Below are positions 44,311 to 53,785 of a stretch of DNA of 64,000 nucleotides, one piece after another. The notes under the pieces were generated by a model, which had not been told where the DNA came from, made no database searches, and worked only from the letters and a program-made list of their open reading frames with translations. Position 1 is the first letter of the stretch, and the number at the start of each line of letters is the position of its first letter. Both the position numbers and the translations under genes were made by a program. The stretch is from Sphingomonas sp. IBVSS2 (GTDB lineage: Bacteria; Pseudomonadota; Alphaproteobacteria; Sphingomonadales; Sphingomonadaceae), in assembly GCF_002127225.1 (NCBI RefSeq), contig NZ_NFUR01000002.1:434001-498000 (forward strand), given 5' to 3'.

Positions 44311-45875
44311 GCGGGGTAACGCGGCGTTCGGTAGTGGCGGGCGGCATGGCGCTGGCGGCGGCGCCGCTGGTGGCCCGTGCGACTCCGGTGAGCATGGTGG
44401 TCGATGCGCCGGCAGGCCGTTTCCTCAGCATGGGCCATTCCGAAGACCAGGGCGGTCCCTGGGCATTTCTGGGGATCCGCTACGGCGTGGCCGATCGCTT
44501 CCGCGCCCCGCGCCGGGCCGCGCGCGTGACCGATTTCCGTGCCGATACGTTCGGCCCGATCTGCCCGCAGGGCAGGGGCGACCAGCGTGCTTCCGAGGAC
44601 TGCCTGTTCCTCAACATCTGGACGCCCGACCCCAGTGACACGGCGAAGCGCCCGGTGATGCTCTACATCCATGGCGGCGCCTATTCGAACGGCACCGTCA
44701 CCGTGCCGCTGAACGATGGCGCGACGCTGGCGGCGGCCGAGGATGTGGTGGTGGTGACGGTCAATCACCGGCTCAACGCGCTCGGCTATCTCTATCTCGC
44801 CCGCTTCGATCCGCGCTTCGCGGACAGCGGCAACCTCGGCCAGCTCGACCTGATCCTCGCGCTGCAATGGGTACGGGACAATATCGCGGCGTTCGGCGGC
44901 GATCCGCGCCGTGTCTTCGTGTTCGGCCAGTCGGGCGGCGGCGCCAAGATCGCGACGCTGATGGGCATGCCGGCGGCCAGGGGGCTGTTCCATTCGGCGG
45001 CGACGATGAGCGGGCAGCAGGTGACCGCATCGGGCCCGCTCAACGCGACGAAGCGGGCCCAGGCCTATCTCGCCAGGCTGGGCGTGCGCGAGGGCGACCT
45101 CCAGCCCCTGCTCGACATGCCGGTCGAGAAGCTGGTCGACGCGCTGGATGCGACCGACCCGATCCTGGGCGGCGCCGTCTATTTCGGGCCGGTGCTCGAC
45201 ATGAAGTGGCTCACCCGCCACCCCTTCTGGCCAGATGCCAATCCGCAGAGCCTGGCGATCCCGATGATCCTGGGCAACACGCATGACGAGACACGGGCCT
45301 TCATCGATCCCGGTTCGGAGAAGGTGCGGGGGCTGACCTGGGACAATGTGGCCGCGCGCATGGCGCCCGAGCTGCGCATGGACCTGCTGCCCGAATGGGT
45401 GGTCGCCCAATATCGCACGCATTTCCCGGCCGATACGCCCGAGCAGCTCTTCTACCGCGCCACCACCGCCGGCCGGAGTTGGCCGGGCCAATGGCTCGAG
45501 GCGGATGCGCGGGCGGCGGCGGGGGCCAGGGCCACCTGGGTCTATCAGGTCGATTTCCGGTCGCCGACCCGGCCCGAGCGCGGCGCGCCGCATACGATGG
45601 ACATCGCGCTCGCCTTTGGCACGCTCGATGCGCCGGGATCCTATACCGGCACCGGGCCGGCGGCGCGGAAGCTGAGCGGCCAGGTGATGGGCGCCTTCGC
45701 CGCGCTTGCCCGCACCGGCAGGCCGGTGGCGAAGGGCCTGCCCGCCTGGACGCCCTATGCCTTGCCCGGCCGCGCGACGATGCTGTTCGACGCGCCCAGC
45801 CGCCTGGCCGGCGACCCGCGCAAATGGGAGCGCGAGCTGTGGAGCCGGGTGCCGTACGTCCAGCCGGGGAGTTGA
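44307..45875 (+). CDS. type-B carboxylesterase family protein, exported (Tat)
   Basis: The product is 522 residues. A Tat signal ([21 protein letters not shown]) precedes the carboxylesterase fold: [23 protein letters not shown] (oxyanion HGG), nucleophile elbow [12 protein letters not shown] and a late acidic/His pair in [10 protein letters not shown] and [14 protein letters not shown]. Type-B esterases cut esters; in this locus it could remove methyl, acetyl or feruloyl groups from pectin. The usual GESAGG elbow is GQSGGG here. The start overlaps the MCP stop (ATGA). The lacI-type gene follows after an operator. Confidence 0.87.
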   Translation: MSGVTRRSVVAGGMALAAAPLVARATPVSMVVDAPAGRFLSMGHSEDQGGPWAFLGIRYGVADRFRAPRRAARVTDFRADTFGPICPQGRGDQRASEDCLFLNIWTPDPSDTAKRPVMLYIHGGAYSNGTVTVPLNDGATLAAAEDVVVVTVNHRLNALGYLYLARFDPRFADSGNLGQLDLILALQWVRDNIAAFGGDPRRVFVFGQSGGGAKIATLMGMPAARGLFHSAATMSGQQVTASGPLNATKRAQAYLARLGVREGDLQPLLDMPVEKLVDALDATDPILGGAVYFGPVLDMKWLTRHPFWPDANPQSLAIPMILGNTHDETRAFIDPGSEKVRGLTWDNVAARMAPELRMDLLPEWVVAQYRTHFPADTPEQLFYRATTAGRSWPGQWLEADARAAAGARATWVYQVDFRSPTRPERGAPHTMDIALAFGTLDAPGSYTGTGPAARKLSGQVMGAFAALARTGRPVAKGLPAWTPYALPGRATMLFDAPSRLAGDPRKWERELWSRVPYVQPGS

Positions 45876-45885
45876 GCCGGCAAGG

Positions 45886-45899
45886 TGATACCGGTGGCC
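45886..45899. promoter_or_regulatory. LacI-type operator TGATACCGGTGGCC upstream of the regulator gene
   Basis: It differs from the locus consensus at few positions and lies 59 bp before the regulator start. GATAAT (45913-45918) downstream could be the -10, placing the operator over the -35 region. This predicts autoregulation. Confidence 0.6.
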
Positions 45900-45957
45900 A
45901 ATTCGGCTGGTCGATAATATCGTATCGCTTTGTCCTGCAAGCCATTATGTTCGCGGG

Positions 45958-46992
45958 ATGGAGAGAACCGGAAAGCCCACGATCAACGACGTCGCCCGTA
46001 TCGCCGGCGTCTCGAAGAAGACCGTCAGCCGAGTGATCAATCGCTCGCCGCTGCTCAATGGCGACACGCGCGCGAAGGTCGAGCGGGTGATCAGCGAGCT
46101 GGGCTATGTCCCCAATGTCCAGGCGCGCGCGCTGGCGCTGCGCCGCAACTTCCTGATCGGCCTGATCCACGACAATCCCAACGCGCAGATGGTGATGAAC
46201 GTCCAGGCCGGCATGCTCGAGGCGATGCGCGACACCGAGTTCGAGCTGATCGTCCGCCCGATCGACCGGGGCAGCTCGACCATGCTCGAGGACGTGCGCA
46301 ACTTCCTCGAGCGCCAGCGCCTCTATGGCGTGATGTTCCTGCCGCCGGTCTCCGAGAACGAGATGGTGGCGGAGCTCTGCCGCGAGCTCGGCATCCGCTA
46401 TGTCCGCATGGGATCGGCGACGCTCGATGCGTCCGAGCACATGGTCGCCTCGAACGATTGCGACGTGGTGACCGAGGCGGTGAACCACCTGATCTCGCTC
46501 GGCCATCGCCGCATCGGCCTGATCGCCGGCCCGCACGGCTTCCGCTCCGCGCGCGAGCGCCGCAAGGGCTTCGAGAATGCGCTGGAGGAAGCGGGGATCA
46601 AGCTGCCGCGCAGCCTGATCGCCGACGGCAACTACACGTTCGAGACGGGGCTGGCCGCCGCCGACCGGCTGCTCGACCTGTCGCCGCGCCCCACCGCGAT
46701 CTTCGCCTCGAACGACGAGATGGCGGCCGCCACCCTCCATGCCGCGCGCCGCCGGGGCATGAGCGTGCCCGAGGACCTGTCGATCGTCGGCTTCGACGAT
46801 ACCGCGATCGCCTCGCACATCTGGCCGCCGCTCACCACGGTGCACTGGCCGATCATCTCGATGGCGCGCTCGGCGGCGCTGAAGCTGCTGGCGGACTTTT
46901 TCGGGGACGACGGCAATGCCGTGGAGGAGCCGTCGCTCTTCCCCTCGACGCTGATCCACCGCGCCTCGGTCGCGCCACCGCGCGAGGTGTAG
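45958..46992 (+). CDS. LacI family transcriptional regulator of the pectin/uronate locus
   Basis: The product is 344 residues. The LacI HTH and hinge are intact: TINDVARIAGVSKKTVSRVINRS, then VQARALALRRN (hinge helix with Leu that inserts at a central CpG). The C-terminal periplasmic-binding-like sensor domain follows (IGLIHDNPNAQMV, LGHRRIGLIAGP, AIFASNDEMAAA, IVGFDDTAIASHIWPPLTTV). LacI proteins bind palindromes with a central CG, and the ACCGGT motif in four nearby promoters fits. The inducer is likely a uronate or KDG-type intermediate, but this cannot be read directly. The ATG at 45958 is the only start that keeps the HTH at the N-terminus. Confidence 0.92.
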   Translation: MERTGKPTINDVARIAGVSKKTVSRVINRSPLLNGDTRAKVERVISELGYVPNVQARALALRRNFLIGLIHDNPNAQMVMNVQAGMLEAMRDTEFELIVRPIDRGSSTMLEDVRNFLERQRLYGVMFLPPVSENEMVAELCRELGIRYVRMGSATLDASEHMVASNDCDVVTEAVNHLISLGHRRIGLIAGPHGFRSARERRKGFENALEEAGIKLPRSLIADGNYTFETGLAAADRLLDLSPRPTAIFASNDEMAAATLHAARRRGMSVPEDLSIVGFDDTAIASHIWPPLTTVHWPIISMARSAALKLLADFFGDDGNAVEEPSLFPSTLIHRASVAPPREV

Positions 46993-47015
46993 GACCAATC
47001 GACAGTCAAGCTAAG

Positions 47016-47204
47016 GGCTTGGCGGGCCGGAACACGTCGAGCCAACCTCCTTCGTCACCCTGAACTTGTTTCAGGGTCCAACGTGCCACTGGCGATATCG
47101 CGGGTGGAGAATTGGATGCTGAAACAAGTTCAGCATGACGGAAGGGAGAGGCTTCGACATTGAACTTCCGTTCCTCGCCACCGGGAATGGAAGGGACAGA
47201 GCTG
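47016..47204. repeat. 189-bp dispersed element, copy B (inverted relative to copy A at 4765-4953)
   Basis: Read in reverse complement, it matches copy A with about ten mismatches over 189 bp. It contains the same CCCTGAA/TTCAGGG and ATGCTGAA/TTCAGCAT hairpins. It lies just after the lacI-type gene stop. It may act as terminator for that gene. Confidence 0.9.
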
Positions 47205-47420
47205 AATGTCGCTTCGCGCCAGGTTAGGTCGATATTCAGACAGGTATCCCGCTTCTACTCCGGAGGGGAATGTTGAATGTCGATTGGGCGATGGGACACA
47301 TCGCTGCTGCGCCTCGCACCGGCGGGCGCACAAAACCTCCCCGAAAACCCGCGCTGCACGGCGGCATTTCCCCGATGTTGCTGAAATGCCGCAATCGCCC
47401 GATTGTGACATTTTGTTCAA

Positions 47421-47434
47421 TGACACCGGTTGAC
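47421..47434. promoter_or_regulatory. LacI-type operator TGACACCGGTTGAC overlapping the TBDR -35
   Basis: The left half (TGACACCGGT) is perfect and the right half diverged. It overlaps TTGACA (47430-47435), a consensus -35 for the TBDR at 47669. Overlap with the -35 suggests repression in the absence of inducer. Confidence 0.6.
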
Positions 47435-47668
47435 ACGCGGGAATGGTAGCGCGATCAATAGGGTGAACAAGCGTGGCTGAATACGCTTGCGCCCAAGTGG
47501 ACGAGAAGATCCGCAAGAGGGGCGTGGGAGGGGGCAAGTCGCGACATGGCTGGATCTTGCGGAGCGGCTTGCGTCGTTTTCCGCAATGCTGCGTCGCACC
47601 CTGATTCCAGGCTCCATCGGGCGCATCGATTCATGCTTGTCGATGAGAAGACTTTGGGGGAGGAATCC

Positions 47669-50600
47669 ATGCTTTCTATCGCTGACACCCTTGCCGCGCG
47701 CCGTTCGGCGTTGCGCGGCACGACGGCGCTGGGCGCGCTCGGCATGGCGCTGCTGACGGCGGCGCCGGCCTGGGCACAGGCCACCGAGACCGCCGCTGCG
47801 GTCACTGCCGTCGCGCAGGACGATCCGCAGGCGGCGCCGCAGGACCAGACGGAAAGCGGCGACCTGATCGTTGTCACCGGTTTCCGCGCTTCGCTGGCCA
47901 GTTCGGTCAACATCAAGCGCAATTCGAACCAGATCGTCGACGCGATCACCGCCGAGGACATTGCCGACTTCCCCGACGCGAACCTGGCGGAATCGATCCA
48001 GCGGCTGCCCGGCGTCTCGATCGACCGCGACAATGGCGAGGGACGCACGATCACCGTGCGCGGCCTGGGCGGTGACTTCCAGATGGTCCGCCTGAACGGC
48101 GCCGATGCGCAGAACATCTCGGGCGGCAACCAGTCCGATGCCGGCGCGAACCGCTCGCGCGGCTTCGACTTCAATACCTTCGCCTCCGAACTGTTCGGCG
48201 GCATCAAGGTGACCAAGTCGACCGCGGCGGAGAATGACGAGGGGTCGCTCGGCGCGATCATCGACCTGACGACCGGCCGCCCGCTCTCGTACAAGAAGAA
48301 CCGCTTCGCCGTGGGCGCGGAAGCCGAGTATCGCGAGAACGGCAAGAAGTGGAATCCGCGTTTCACCGGCCTCGCCTCGGTGCGGGTGACCGACAATTTC
48401 GGCATCCTCGTCTCGGGCGCCTACCAGAAGCAGCAACAGCAGATCGACGCCTATCGCCGCAACATCGGCGTGTTCGAATATACCTATCGCAACTCGCAGA
48501 TCGCCGGCGTGACGCCGAACGTCTTCGGCTTCGCGCGCCCGAGCAACCAGGGCACCGGCGCCACCTTCGGCTCGGACCCGGCGGCCTATGCGCTGGTCAC
48601 GCCGACCACGATCATCCCGGGCCTGCCCTCGGTCGGGCGCCAATATCTGGATTATGAGCGGATCGGCGCCACCGCGACGATGCAGTGGAAGCCGGGCCCG
48701 GGCACCGAGATCACGCTGGACGGCGTCTTCTCGCGCTACGACCAGAACAGCAACAACACCGGCATCACGCCGATCGGCCTCAACCGCAACGGCACCAATG
48801 CGCGCGTGGTGGGGACGGGCGCCAACGGGTTGCGCGCGATCGGCACCGCCAATGGCTATGCCGACCGCGTCGCGCTCTATGCGAACTGCGTGCCCAGCGC
48901 GATCATCGACTGCAACGGCGACCAGGCGGGCAACGGCGTCGGCCAGGCCCCGCTCGCCGGCTATTTCAACAGCCTGAACCCGAACAACCTCAATCCGTTC
49001 GACTATTACAACAACCCCGCCTCGCCGGGCTATGTCGCGACCGCCAACCAGATCGGCTATTACAACGAACTGCTCGGCCGCCCGAACACCAAGATCCGCG
49101 AGGCGCACGTCAACAGCGCCGGCCAGGCCGATTATCTCGTCCTCGACGATGTCGACTGGCGCAGCTTCGCCGATACCCAGTTCGGCCGGACCGATTTCAA
49201 GCAGGTGACGCTGAACGTCCATCAGGAACTCGCGCCGGGCTTCTATGCCGATGCGACGGGCGGCTGGTCGAAATCGCAATTCCGCGCCTATGGCCTGCTT
49301 GCCGAGTTCAACGCGATCGACCAGGACGGCTACACCTTCGACGAGCGCGCCGGCGGCAAGATGCCGGTTTTCAAGCCGGGCTTCGACGTGGCGAACCCGA
49401 ACAGCTGGACGCTGGTGAAGGGCCTGTCGACGATCCGCTACTTCACCAACACCGTGGACAATGAATTCAAGGTGGCGCGGGTGAACTTCACCTATGAAGC
49501 GCTGCCCGAGATGTCGATCCGCTTCGGCGGGACCGCGAAGCAGTTCGCCTATTCGGGCGACCAGGGGCGGCGCAACCAGTCGATCGAGGCGATCAACCCG
49601 ACGCTGGCCGAAGCGCGGCTCAACATCACCGATCTTGGCCAGACCATCGGCTTCGGCCAGGGGCTGAACGTGACGCAGGGCACGCCGACCAGCTATTATG
49701 CGCCCGATATCAAGAAGTTCATCAATCAGTTCGGCATCAACTGCAACTGCGTGAACAAATGGGGCGATTTCCGCGCCGTGGTCGACGGGCGGCAGCGCTC
49801 GGGCGTGACCGAGAACGACGTGTCGGCCTATTTCCAGGTCGACTATAACGTCAACCTGCTCGGCCGGCCGCTGCGCGGCAATATCGGCATGCGCGTCGCC
49901 AATACCCGCGTCTCTGGCTCGGGCAATGTCGGCGGCGCCGACGGCGTCGCGGGCCTCGGCGTAACCGCGAAGAACGAATATTGGGACTGGCTGCCCGCGA
50001 TGAACGCGAACTGGGAAGTCGCCGACAATTTCCTCGTCCGCTTCGCCGCGTCCAAGGTGATGTCGCGGCCGCAGCTCGCCAGCCTGACGCCGGGCACAAC
50101 TGCCTTCACCACCAGCCTGAACGCGAACGGCACGGCGCCGACGCTGACGGTGGGCAATCCCTATCTCAACCCGTTCCGCGCGACCAATCTCGACCTGAGC
50201 TTCGAGAAATACTTCGCGAACAACGGCCTGATCGCGGTGAACCTGTTCAAGAAGAACATCGACACCTTCCCGCAGCAGGTGGCGCTCGAGGCGCCGCTAT
50301 CGGCGGTGTTCGAGCCCGAGGTGTACCAGCAGGTGCTGACCTTCATCACCAACCCCGCGCTGCTCGGCTATACCACCGCGGGCGGCACCTGGGGCATCCG
50401 CCAGTTCAAGGATGCGCCCGGCGGCCATATCCAGGGCGTGGAAGTCAATCTGCAGACCGACTTCTTCTTCCTGCCCGGTTTCCTCAAGCATTTCGGCGTG
50501 ATCGCGAACTATACGCACATCGATTCGAGCCTGAGCTACCTGACGGGCACGGCGCTGAGCACCAGCCAGACGGTGTCGGGCACCGCGGTGAACAGCTATG

Positions 50601-50995
50601 CCGAGGGGCCGTTCCTCAACACCTCGCCGGACGCGTTCAACGCGACGCTCTATTACGAGGACAGCAAGTTCTCGGCCCGCGTCTCGGGCGCGTGGCGCGC
50701 GCGCTATGTGAACCGCTTCCCGCTGGCGACGGGCACCTGCTCGGTGGGCACCACCACCGTCGGCGGCGGCCCCTGCAACTCGCCGGTGTTCGCGGACTTC
50801 GGCTACAACGAGAACCAGCTGAACATCGATTTCGCGATGTCCTATGCGGTGACCAAGTTCGCCAAGCTGTCGCTCGAGGGCCGCAACATGACCAACGCGC
50901 CGCAATATCGCACCATGTATGCGGCGAACCCGGTCAGCCAGACCTATGCCAGCACCGGGCGGATCATCACCGCCGGCCTGCGCATGAGCTTCTGA
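47669..50995 (+). CDS. large TonB-dependent receptor, carbohydrate type
   Basis: The product is 1108 residues. A long signal ends LTAAPAWAQ. Plug motifs follow those of the TBDR at 26397-29276: LIVVTGFRASLASSVNIKRNS, VDAITAEDIADFPDANLAESIQRLPG, RGLGGDFQMVRLNGA and ENDEGSLGAIIDLTTG. Both belong to the same Xanthomonas/Caulobacter carbohydrate-receptor group. The barrel has long loops, which explains its size, and the protein ends ITAGLRMSF with a terminal Phe. The ATG at 47669 has a GGGGGAGGA site. With a regulator operator over its -35, it is probably the main outer-membrane importer for pectin oligomers in this locus. Confidence 0.95.
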   Translation: MLSIADTLAARRSALRGTTALGALGMALLTAAPAWAQATETAAAVTAVAQDDPQAAPQDQTESGDLIVVTGFRASLASSVNIKRNSNQIVDAITAEDIADFPDANLAESIQRLPGVSIDRDNGEGRTITVRGLGGDFQMVRLNGADAQNISGGNQSDAGANRSRGFDFNTFASELFGGIKVTKSTAAENDEGSLGAIIDLTTGRPLSYKKNRFAVGAEAEYRENGKKWNPRFTGLASVRVTDNFGILVSGAYQKQQQQIDAYRRNIGVFEYTYRNSQIAGVTPNVFGFARPSNQGTGATFGSDPAAYALVTPTTIIPGLPSVGRQYLDYERIGATATMQWKPGPGTEITLDGVFSRYDQNSNNTGITPIGLNRNGTNARVVGTGANGLRAIGTANGYADRVALYANCVPSAIIDCNGDQAGNGVGQAPLAGYFNSLNPNNLNPFDYYNNPASPGYVATANQIGYYNELLGRPNTKIREAHVNSAGQADYLVLDDVDWRSFADTQFGRTDFKQVTLNVHQELAPGFYADATGGWSKSQFRAYGLLAEFNAIDQDGYTFDERAGGKMPVFKPGFDVANPNSWTLVKGLSTIRYFTNTVDNEFKVARVNFTYEALPEMSIRFGGTAKQFAYSGDQGRRNQSIEAINPTLAEARLNITDLGQTIGFGQGLNVTQGTPTSYYAPDIKKFINQFGINCNCVNKWGDFRAVVDGRQRSGVTENDVSAYFQVDYNVNLLGRPLRGNIGMRVANTRVSGSGNVGGADGVAGLGVTAKNEYWDWLPAMNANWEVADNFLVRFAASKVMSRPQLASLTPGTTAFTTSLNANGTAPTLTVGNPYLNPFRATNLDLSFEKYFANNGLIAVNLFKKNIDTFPQQVALEAPLSAVFEPEVYQQVLTFITNPALLGYTTAGGTWGIRQFKDAPGGHIQGVEVNLQTDFFFLPGFLKHFGVIANYTHIDSSLSYLTGTALSTSQTVSGTAVNSYAEGPFLNTSPDAFNATLYYEDSKFSARVSGAWRARYVNRFPLATGTCSVGTTTVGGGPCNSPVFADFGYNENQLNIDFAMSYAVTKFAKLSLEGRNMTNAPQYRTMYAANPVSQTYASTGRIITAGLRMSF

Positions 50996-51060
50996 CATTT
51001 TTGGGGGAGGGGGCGGCGATCCGCCCCCTTTCCGGCTGGCGCCGCGCGGTTCGCGTCTGG

Positions 51061-51184
51061 CTCCCCTCCCTGGAAGGGAGGGGCAGGGGGTGGGTGGCGT
51101 CCTGGCGATACTGGCGTCGCGTGGCGTGGGTTGGCCGTCTTGCGTGCATCGCCCACCCCCAACCCCTCCCTTCCAGGGAGGGGA
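51061..51184. repeat. palindromic element with CTCCCCTCCCTGGAAGGG arms
   Basis: Left arm 51061-51094 and right arm 51151-51184 are inverted copies of about 34 nt with two mismatches around a 56-nt centre. The arms differ from those at 41042 and 57518 in the core (TGGAAG against GCTTGC) but share the CTCCCCTCCC...GGGAGGGG ends. It lies between convergent genes (TBDR and kup) and may end both transcripts. Confidence 0.9.
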
Positions 51185-51190
51185 GCCGGC

Positions 51191-53089
51191 TCAAATCTCC
51201 ACCTGGCTGCCCAGCTCGACCACGCGGTTGGTGGGCAGCTTGAAGAACTCCATCGCGCTTTCGGCATTGCGGACCATCCAGGCGAACAGCTTCTCGCGCC
51301 AGATCGCCATGCCGGGCCGGGCCGAGGCGATCAGCGTCTGCCGCGCGAGGAAATAGCTCGTCTCCATTGCCTTGAACTTCTCGCCCACGGCCTCGCCCAG
51401 CGCATGGAGCGCGGCGGGGATGTCGATCTCGTCCATGAAGCCATAATGGAGGACGATCCGGTAGAAGCCCTCGCCGAGCGGCTTCACTTCGGCACGGGCT
51501 TCGGGGGCGACGTGCGGCACCTGCTCGATCGCCACGGTGAGGATCACCACGCGATCGTGCAGCACCTTGTTGTGCTTGAGGTTGTGGAGCAGCGCGGGCG
51601 GGATGTCGTCGGTGCTGGCGAGGAACACGGCGGTGCCCGGCACGCGCTGCACCGAATGGCCGGCGGACTGGATGAAGATCTGGATCGGCATCGCCCCTTC
51701 GTGCAGCCGCGCGCGGACCAGCCGGCGCCCGGTTGCCCAGGTGGTGAGCAGGATGAAGACGATCGCCGCCACCAGCAGGGGGAACCAGCCGCCATCGGGG
51801 ATCTTGGTGACGTTCGAGGCGAAATAGAGCCCGTCGATCAGCAGGAAGCCGCCGGTGACCAGCCCGGCCACCACGGGCGGCCATTTCCACACCGCGAAGG
51901 TGAGCACGCCCAGCATGCAGGCGGTGATGAACATCGTGCCGGTCACCGCGATGCCATAGGCGGCGGCCAGGTTGCTCGAGCTGCGAAAGCCGAGGACGAG
52001 CAGGATCACCATGATCAGCAGCAGCCAGTTGGTGAGCGGGACATAGATCTGCCCCGCCGCCTTGGCGCTGGTATGGCGGATGCGCAGGCGCGGAAGGAAG
52101 CCGAGCTGCACCGCCTGCTGCGTCACCGAGAAGGCGCCCGAGATCACTGCCTGGCTGGCGATCACCGTCGCCATGGTGGCGAGGATGACGAGCGGGAGGC
52201 GGGCCCAGTCCGGCGCCAGCAGGAAGAACGGGTTCTCCACCGCGGCGGGGTTGCTCAGCAGCAGCGCGGACTGGCCGAGATAGTTGAGCATCAGGCAGGG
52301 GAAGGCGATATAGAGCCAGGAGACCATGATCGCCTTGCGGCCGAAATGGCCCATATCGGCATAGAGCGCCTCGGCCCCGGTCACGGCCAGCACCACCGAT
52401 CCCAGCGCCAGGAAGGCGAGCATAGGGTCGAGCAGGAAGAAGTTGAGCGCGTACCACGGGTTGAGCGCCCACAGGATGTCGGGGCTCCGCGCGATCCCGA
52501 TCACGCCGAGCACCGCGATGACGGTGAAATAGAAGACCATCACCGGGCCGAACAGCCTGCCGACCCGCGCGGTGCCGTGCGACTGGATCATGAAGAGGCC
52601 GATCAGGATGGCGATGCTGATCGGCAGCACCAGCTGCGACAGCGAGTCCTCGACCGTGGCGAGCCCTTCCACCGCCGACAGCACGGATACCGCGGGCGTG
52701 ATGATCGCGTCGCCATAGAAGAGCGCGGTGGCGATCACGCCCAATATCGTCACCCACGGCGTCCAGCGCGTCTCGCCCAGCTTGCGCGCGATCAGCGCGA
52801 GCAGCGCCAGGCTGCCGCCCTCGCCCTTGTTGTCCGCGCGCAGGATGATGATGACGTACTTCACCGTCACCACCAGCACCATCGTCCAGAAGACCAGCGA
52901 GAGCACGCCGAAGATATGTTCGCGGTCCACCGCCAGCGGATGATGGCCGATGAAGCTTTCCTTGAGCGAATAGAGCGGCGAGGTGCCGATATCGCCGAAC
53001 ACCACGCCGATCGCGCCGACGGCGAGCGTGCCGAGCCGATCCTGATGGCCGGGCGAATGGCCGGTTTCGGCGGTCTGCGTCGCGTTCAA
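51191..53089 (-). CDS. kup: Kup family low-affinity potassium transporter
   Basis: The product is 632 residues with about 12 spans. The opening [28 protein letters not shown] and [16 protein letters not shown] are the Kup/HAK/KUP signatures. The C-terminal cytoplasmic domain begins after about residue 450. Kup imports K+ with protons and works at neutral to acid pH, complementing Kdp. It is divergent from the kdp operon across 180 bp, and both could share potassium control. The start [12 protein letters not shown] leads directly into the conserved membrane domain. Confidence 0.96.
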   Translation of the reverse strand: MNATQTAETGHSPGHQDRLGTLAVGAIGVVFGDIGTSPLYSLKESFIGHHPLAVDREHIFGVLSLVFWTMVLVVTVKYVIIILRADNKGEGGSLALLALIARKLGETRWTPWVTILGVIATALFYGDAIITPAVSVLSAVEGLATVEDSLSQLVLPISIAILIGLFMIQSHGTARVGRLFGPVMVFYFTVIAVLGVIGIARSPDILWALNPWYALNFFLLDPMLAFLALGSVVLAVTGAEALYADMGHFGRKAIMVSWLYIAFPCLMLNYLGQSALLLSNPAAVENPFFLLAPDWARLPLVILATMATVIASQAVISGAFSVTQQAVQLGFLPRLRIRHTSAKAAGQIYVPLTNWLLLIMVILLVLGFRSSSNLAAAYGIAVTGTMFITACMLGVLTFAVWKWPPVVAGLVTGGFLLIDGLYFASNVTKIPDGGWFPLLVAAIVFILLTTWATGRRLVRARLHEGAMPIQIFIQSAGHSVQRVPGTAVFLASTDDIPPALLHNLKHNKVLHDRVVILTVAIEQVPHVAPEARAEVKPLGEGFYRIVLHYGFMDEIDIPAALHALGEAVGEKFKAMETSYFLARQTLIASARPGMAIWREKLFAWMVRNAESAMEFFKLPTNRVVELGSQVEI

Positions 53090-53170
53090 GGCGTACCTTT
53101 CCCTGCCGGCTCCCCCTTCGGCGCCGTCGAGCCCGCCTAGTATTCAGAGGTTTCGGCCGCTGCCAACGAT

Positions 53171-53187
53171 TTTATGGAATCTTTATG
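53171..53187 (+). promoter_or_regulatory. candidate KdpE-binding site TTTATG-N5-TTTATG
   Basis: TTTATG, GAATC, TTTATG form an exact direct repeat with 11-bp period, resembling the KdpE site of E. coli (TTTATA-N5-TTTTTATA). It lies 83 bp upstream of the first gene of the kdp operon. The AT-rich stretch stands out in this region. Confidence 0.55.
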
Positions 53188-53269
53188 CGGGGCCCGAACT
53201 TCCCCGTGGAACCTTAACTGGCCTCCGCCCCACATCGCCGCTCGCGACATCCTGTCCGGGAGATTCATC

Positions 53270-53575
53270 GTGGGTGCGTTGATGCGCCGTCTGGAAAGCG
53301 GAGCCGGGGGCTGGCCGGCACAGGCCGGGCTGCGGCTGGGCGGCGCGCTGCTGCTCGGCGGCTGCGCGCTGGCGGTGTGGGCGCTCATCGCCTCGATCCA
53401 CCGCCCGCCGCTGCACAATGCCGACCCCGCCGAGTTCGGCGAGGCCGTGCTTTCCGTCATCGCCTGGGCGCTGGGCTGGGCGCTGCTGATCGAGGGGCCG
53501 GGCCTGTTCCGGCTGATCCCCGTGCCGCCCCGCCATGTCCGCTTCGACAATCGGCGCCGCGATCGCCGCCAATAG
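53270..53575 (+). CDS. small membrane protein at the head of the kdp operon
   Basis: The product is about 101 residues from a GTG with a GGGAG site seven bases before it; an ATG at 53282 is the alternative. Two hydrophobic segments (LGGALLLGGCALAVWALIAS and SVIAWALGWALLIEG) are joined by a short polar loop, with a basic tail (RFDNRRRDRRQ). The function is not recognised. It is 13 bp before the next small gene and is therefore likely co-transcribed with kdpFABCDE. It may be an accessory factor or chance passenger. Confidence 0.6.
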   Translation: MGALMRRLESGAGGWPAQAGLRLGGALLLGGCALAVWALIASIHRPPLHNADPAEFGEAVLSVIAWALGWALLIEGPGLFRLIPVPPRHVRFDNRRRDRRQ

Positions 53576-53588
53576 GGGAAAGAAGACC

Positions 53589-53672
53589 ATGAACGACCTG
53601 ATCTGGCTGGGAGCGCTCGCGGGGCTGTTCCTGCTCACGCTCGCCTGCGTCCGCCTTTGCGACCAGGCCTGA
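53589..53672 (+). CDS. 27-residue single-span membrane peptide upstream of kdpF
   Basis: The sequence is MNDLIWLGALAGLFLLTLAC and then VRLCDQA, one hydrophobic helix with a short charged tail ending in a Cys pair (C-V-R-L-C). It has an AGGGGAAAGAAG ribosome site. Peptides of this form precede kdpF in other proteobacteria as I recall, but the role is undefined. It is 11 bp before the kdpF start. Confidence 0.7.
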   Translation: MNDLIWLGALAGLFLLTLACVRLCDQA

Positions 53673-53683
53673 GGAGAAACGCC

Positions 53684-53773
53684 ATGCCGCTGCCGCTCGC
53701 GCTCGCCGGGCTCACCGCCCTGGGCCTGCTCATCTACCTCGTGGCCGTGCTCGTCCGGCCCGAGCGCTTCTGA
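53684..53773 (+). CDS. kdpF: KdpF, small subunit of the potassium-transporting ATPase
   Basis: The product is 29 residues: a single span (LALAGLTALGLLIYLVAVLV) followed by RPERF, the conserved C-terminus of KdpF. It stabilises the KdpABC complex in the membrane. A GAGGAGAAA site precedes the ATG. It is 12 bp before kdpA. Confidence 0.92.
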   Translation: MPLPLALAGLTALGLLIYLVAVLVRPERF

Positions 53774-53785
53774 TCGGACTTCACC

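Larger units (their letters stand above)
46993..47668. other. 676-bp intergenic region: repeat B, operator and TBDR leader
   Basis: No credible gene is seen. The region holds the 189-bp repeat (47016-47204), then about 215 bp of unremarkable sequence, then the ACCGGT operator with a perfect -35 TTGACA (47430-47435), then a 210-nt leader to the TBDR start. A short frame at 47206-47433 has Cys/His/Arg-rich low-complexity content and no ribosome site, so it is not called. Confidence 0.7.

Noticed and set aside
47206..47433. Short Cys/His/Arg-rich frame in the region before the third TBDR
   Set aside because: No ribosome binding site, low-complexity composition, and it ends inside the operator; it looks like non-coding sequence.
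47874..47885. GTCACCGGTTTC, ACCGGT core within the TBDR gene (also near 29095-29108 in the other TBDR)
   Set aside because: These encode the conserved VVTGF(R) peptide of TonB-box regions, so the match follows from codon use, not regulation.
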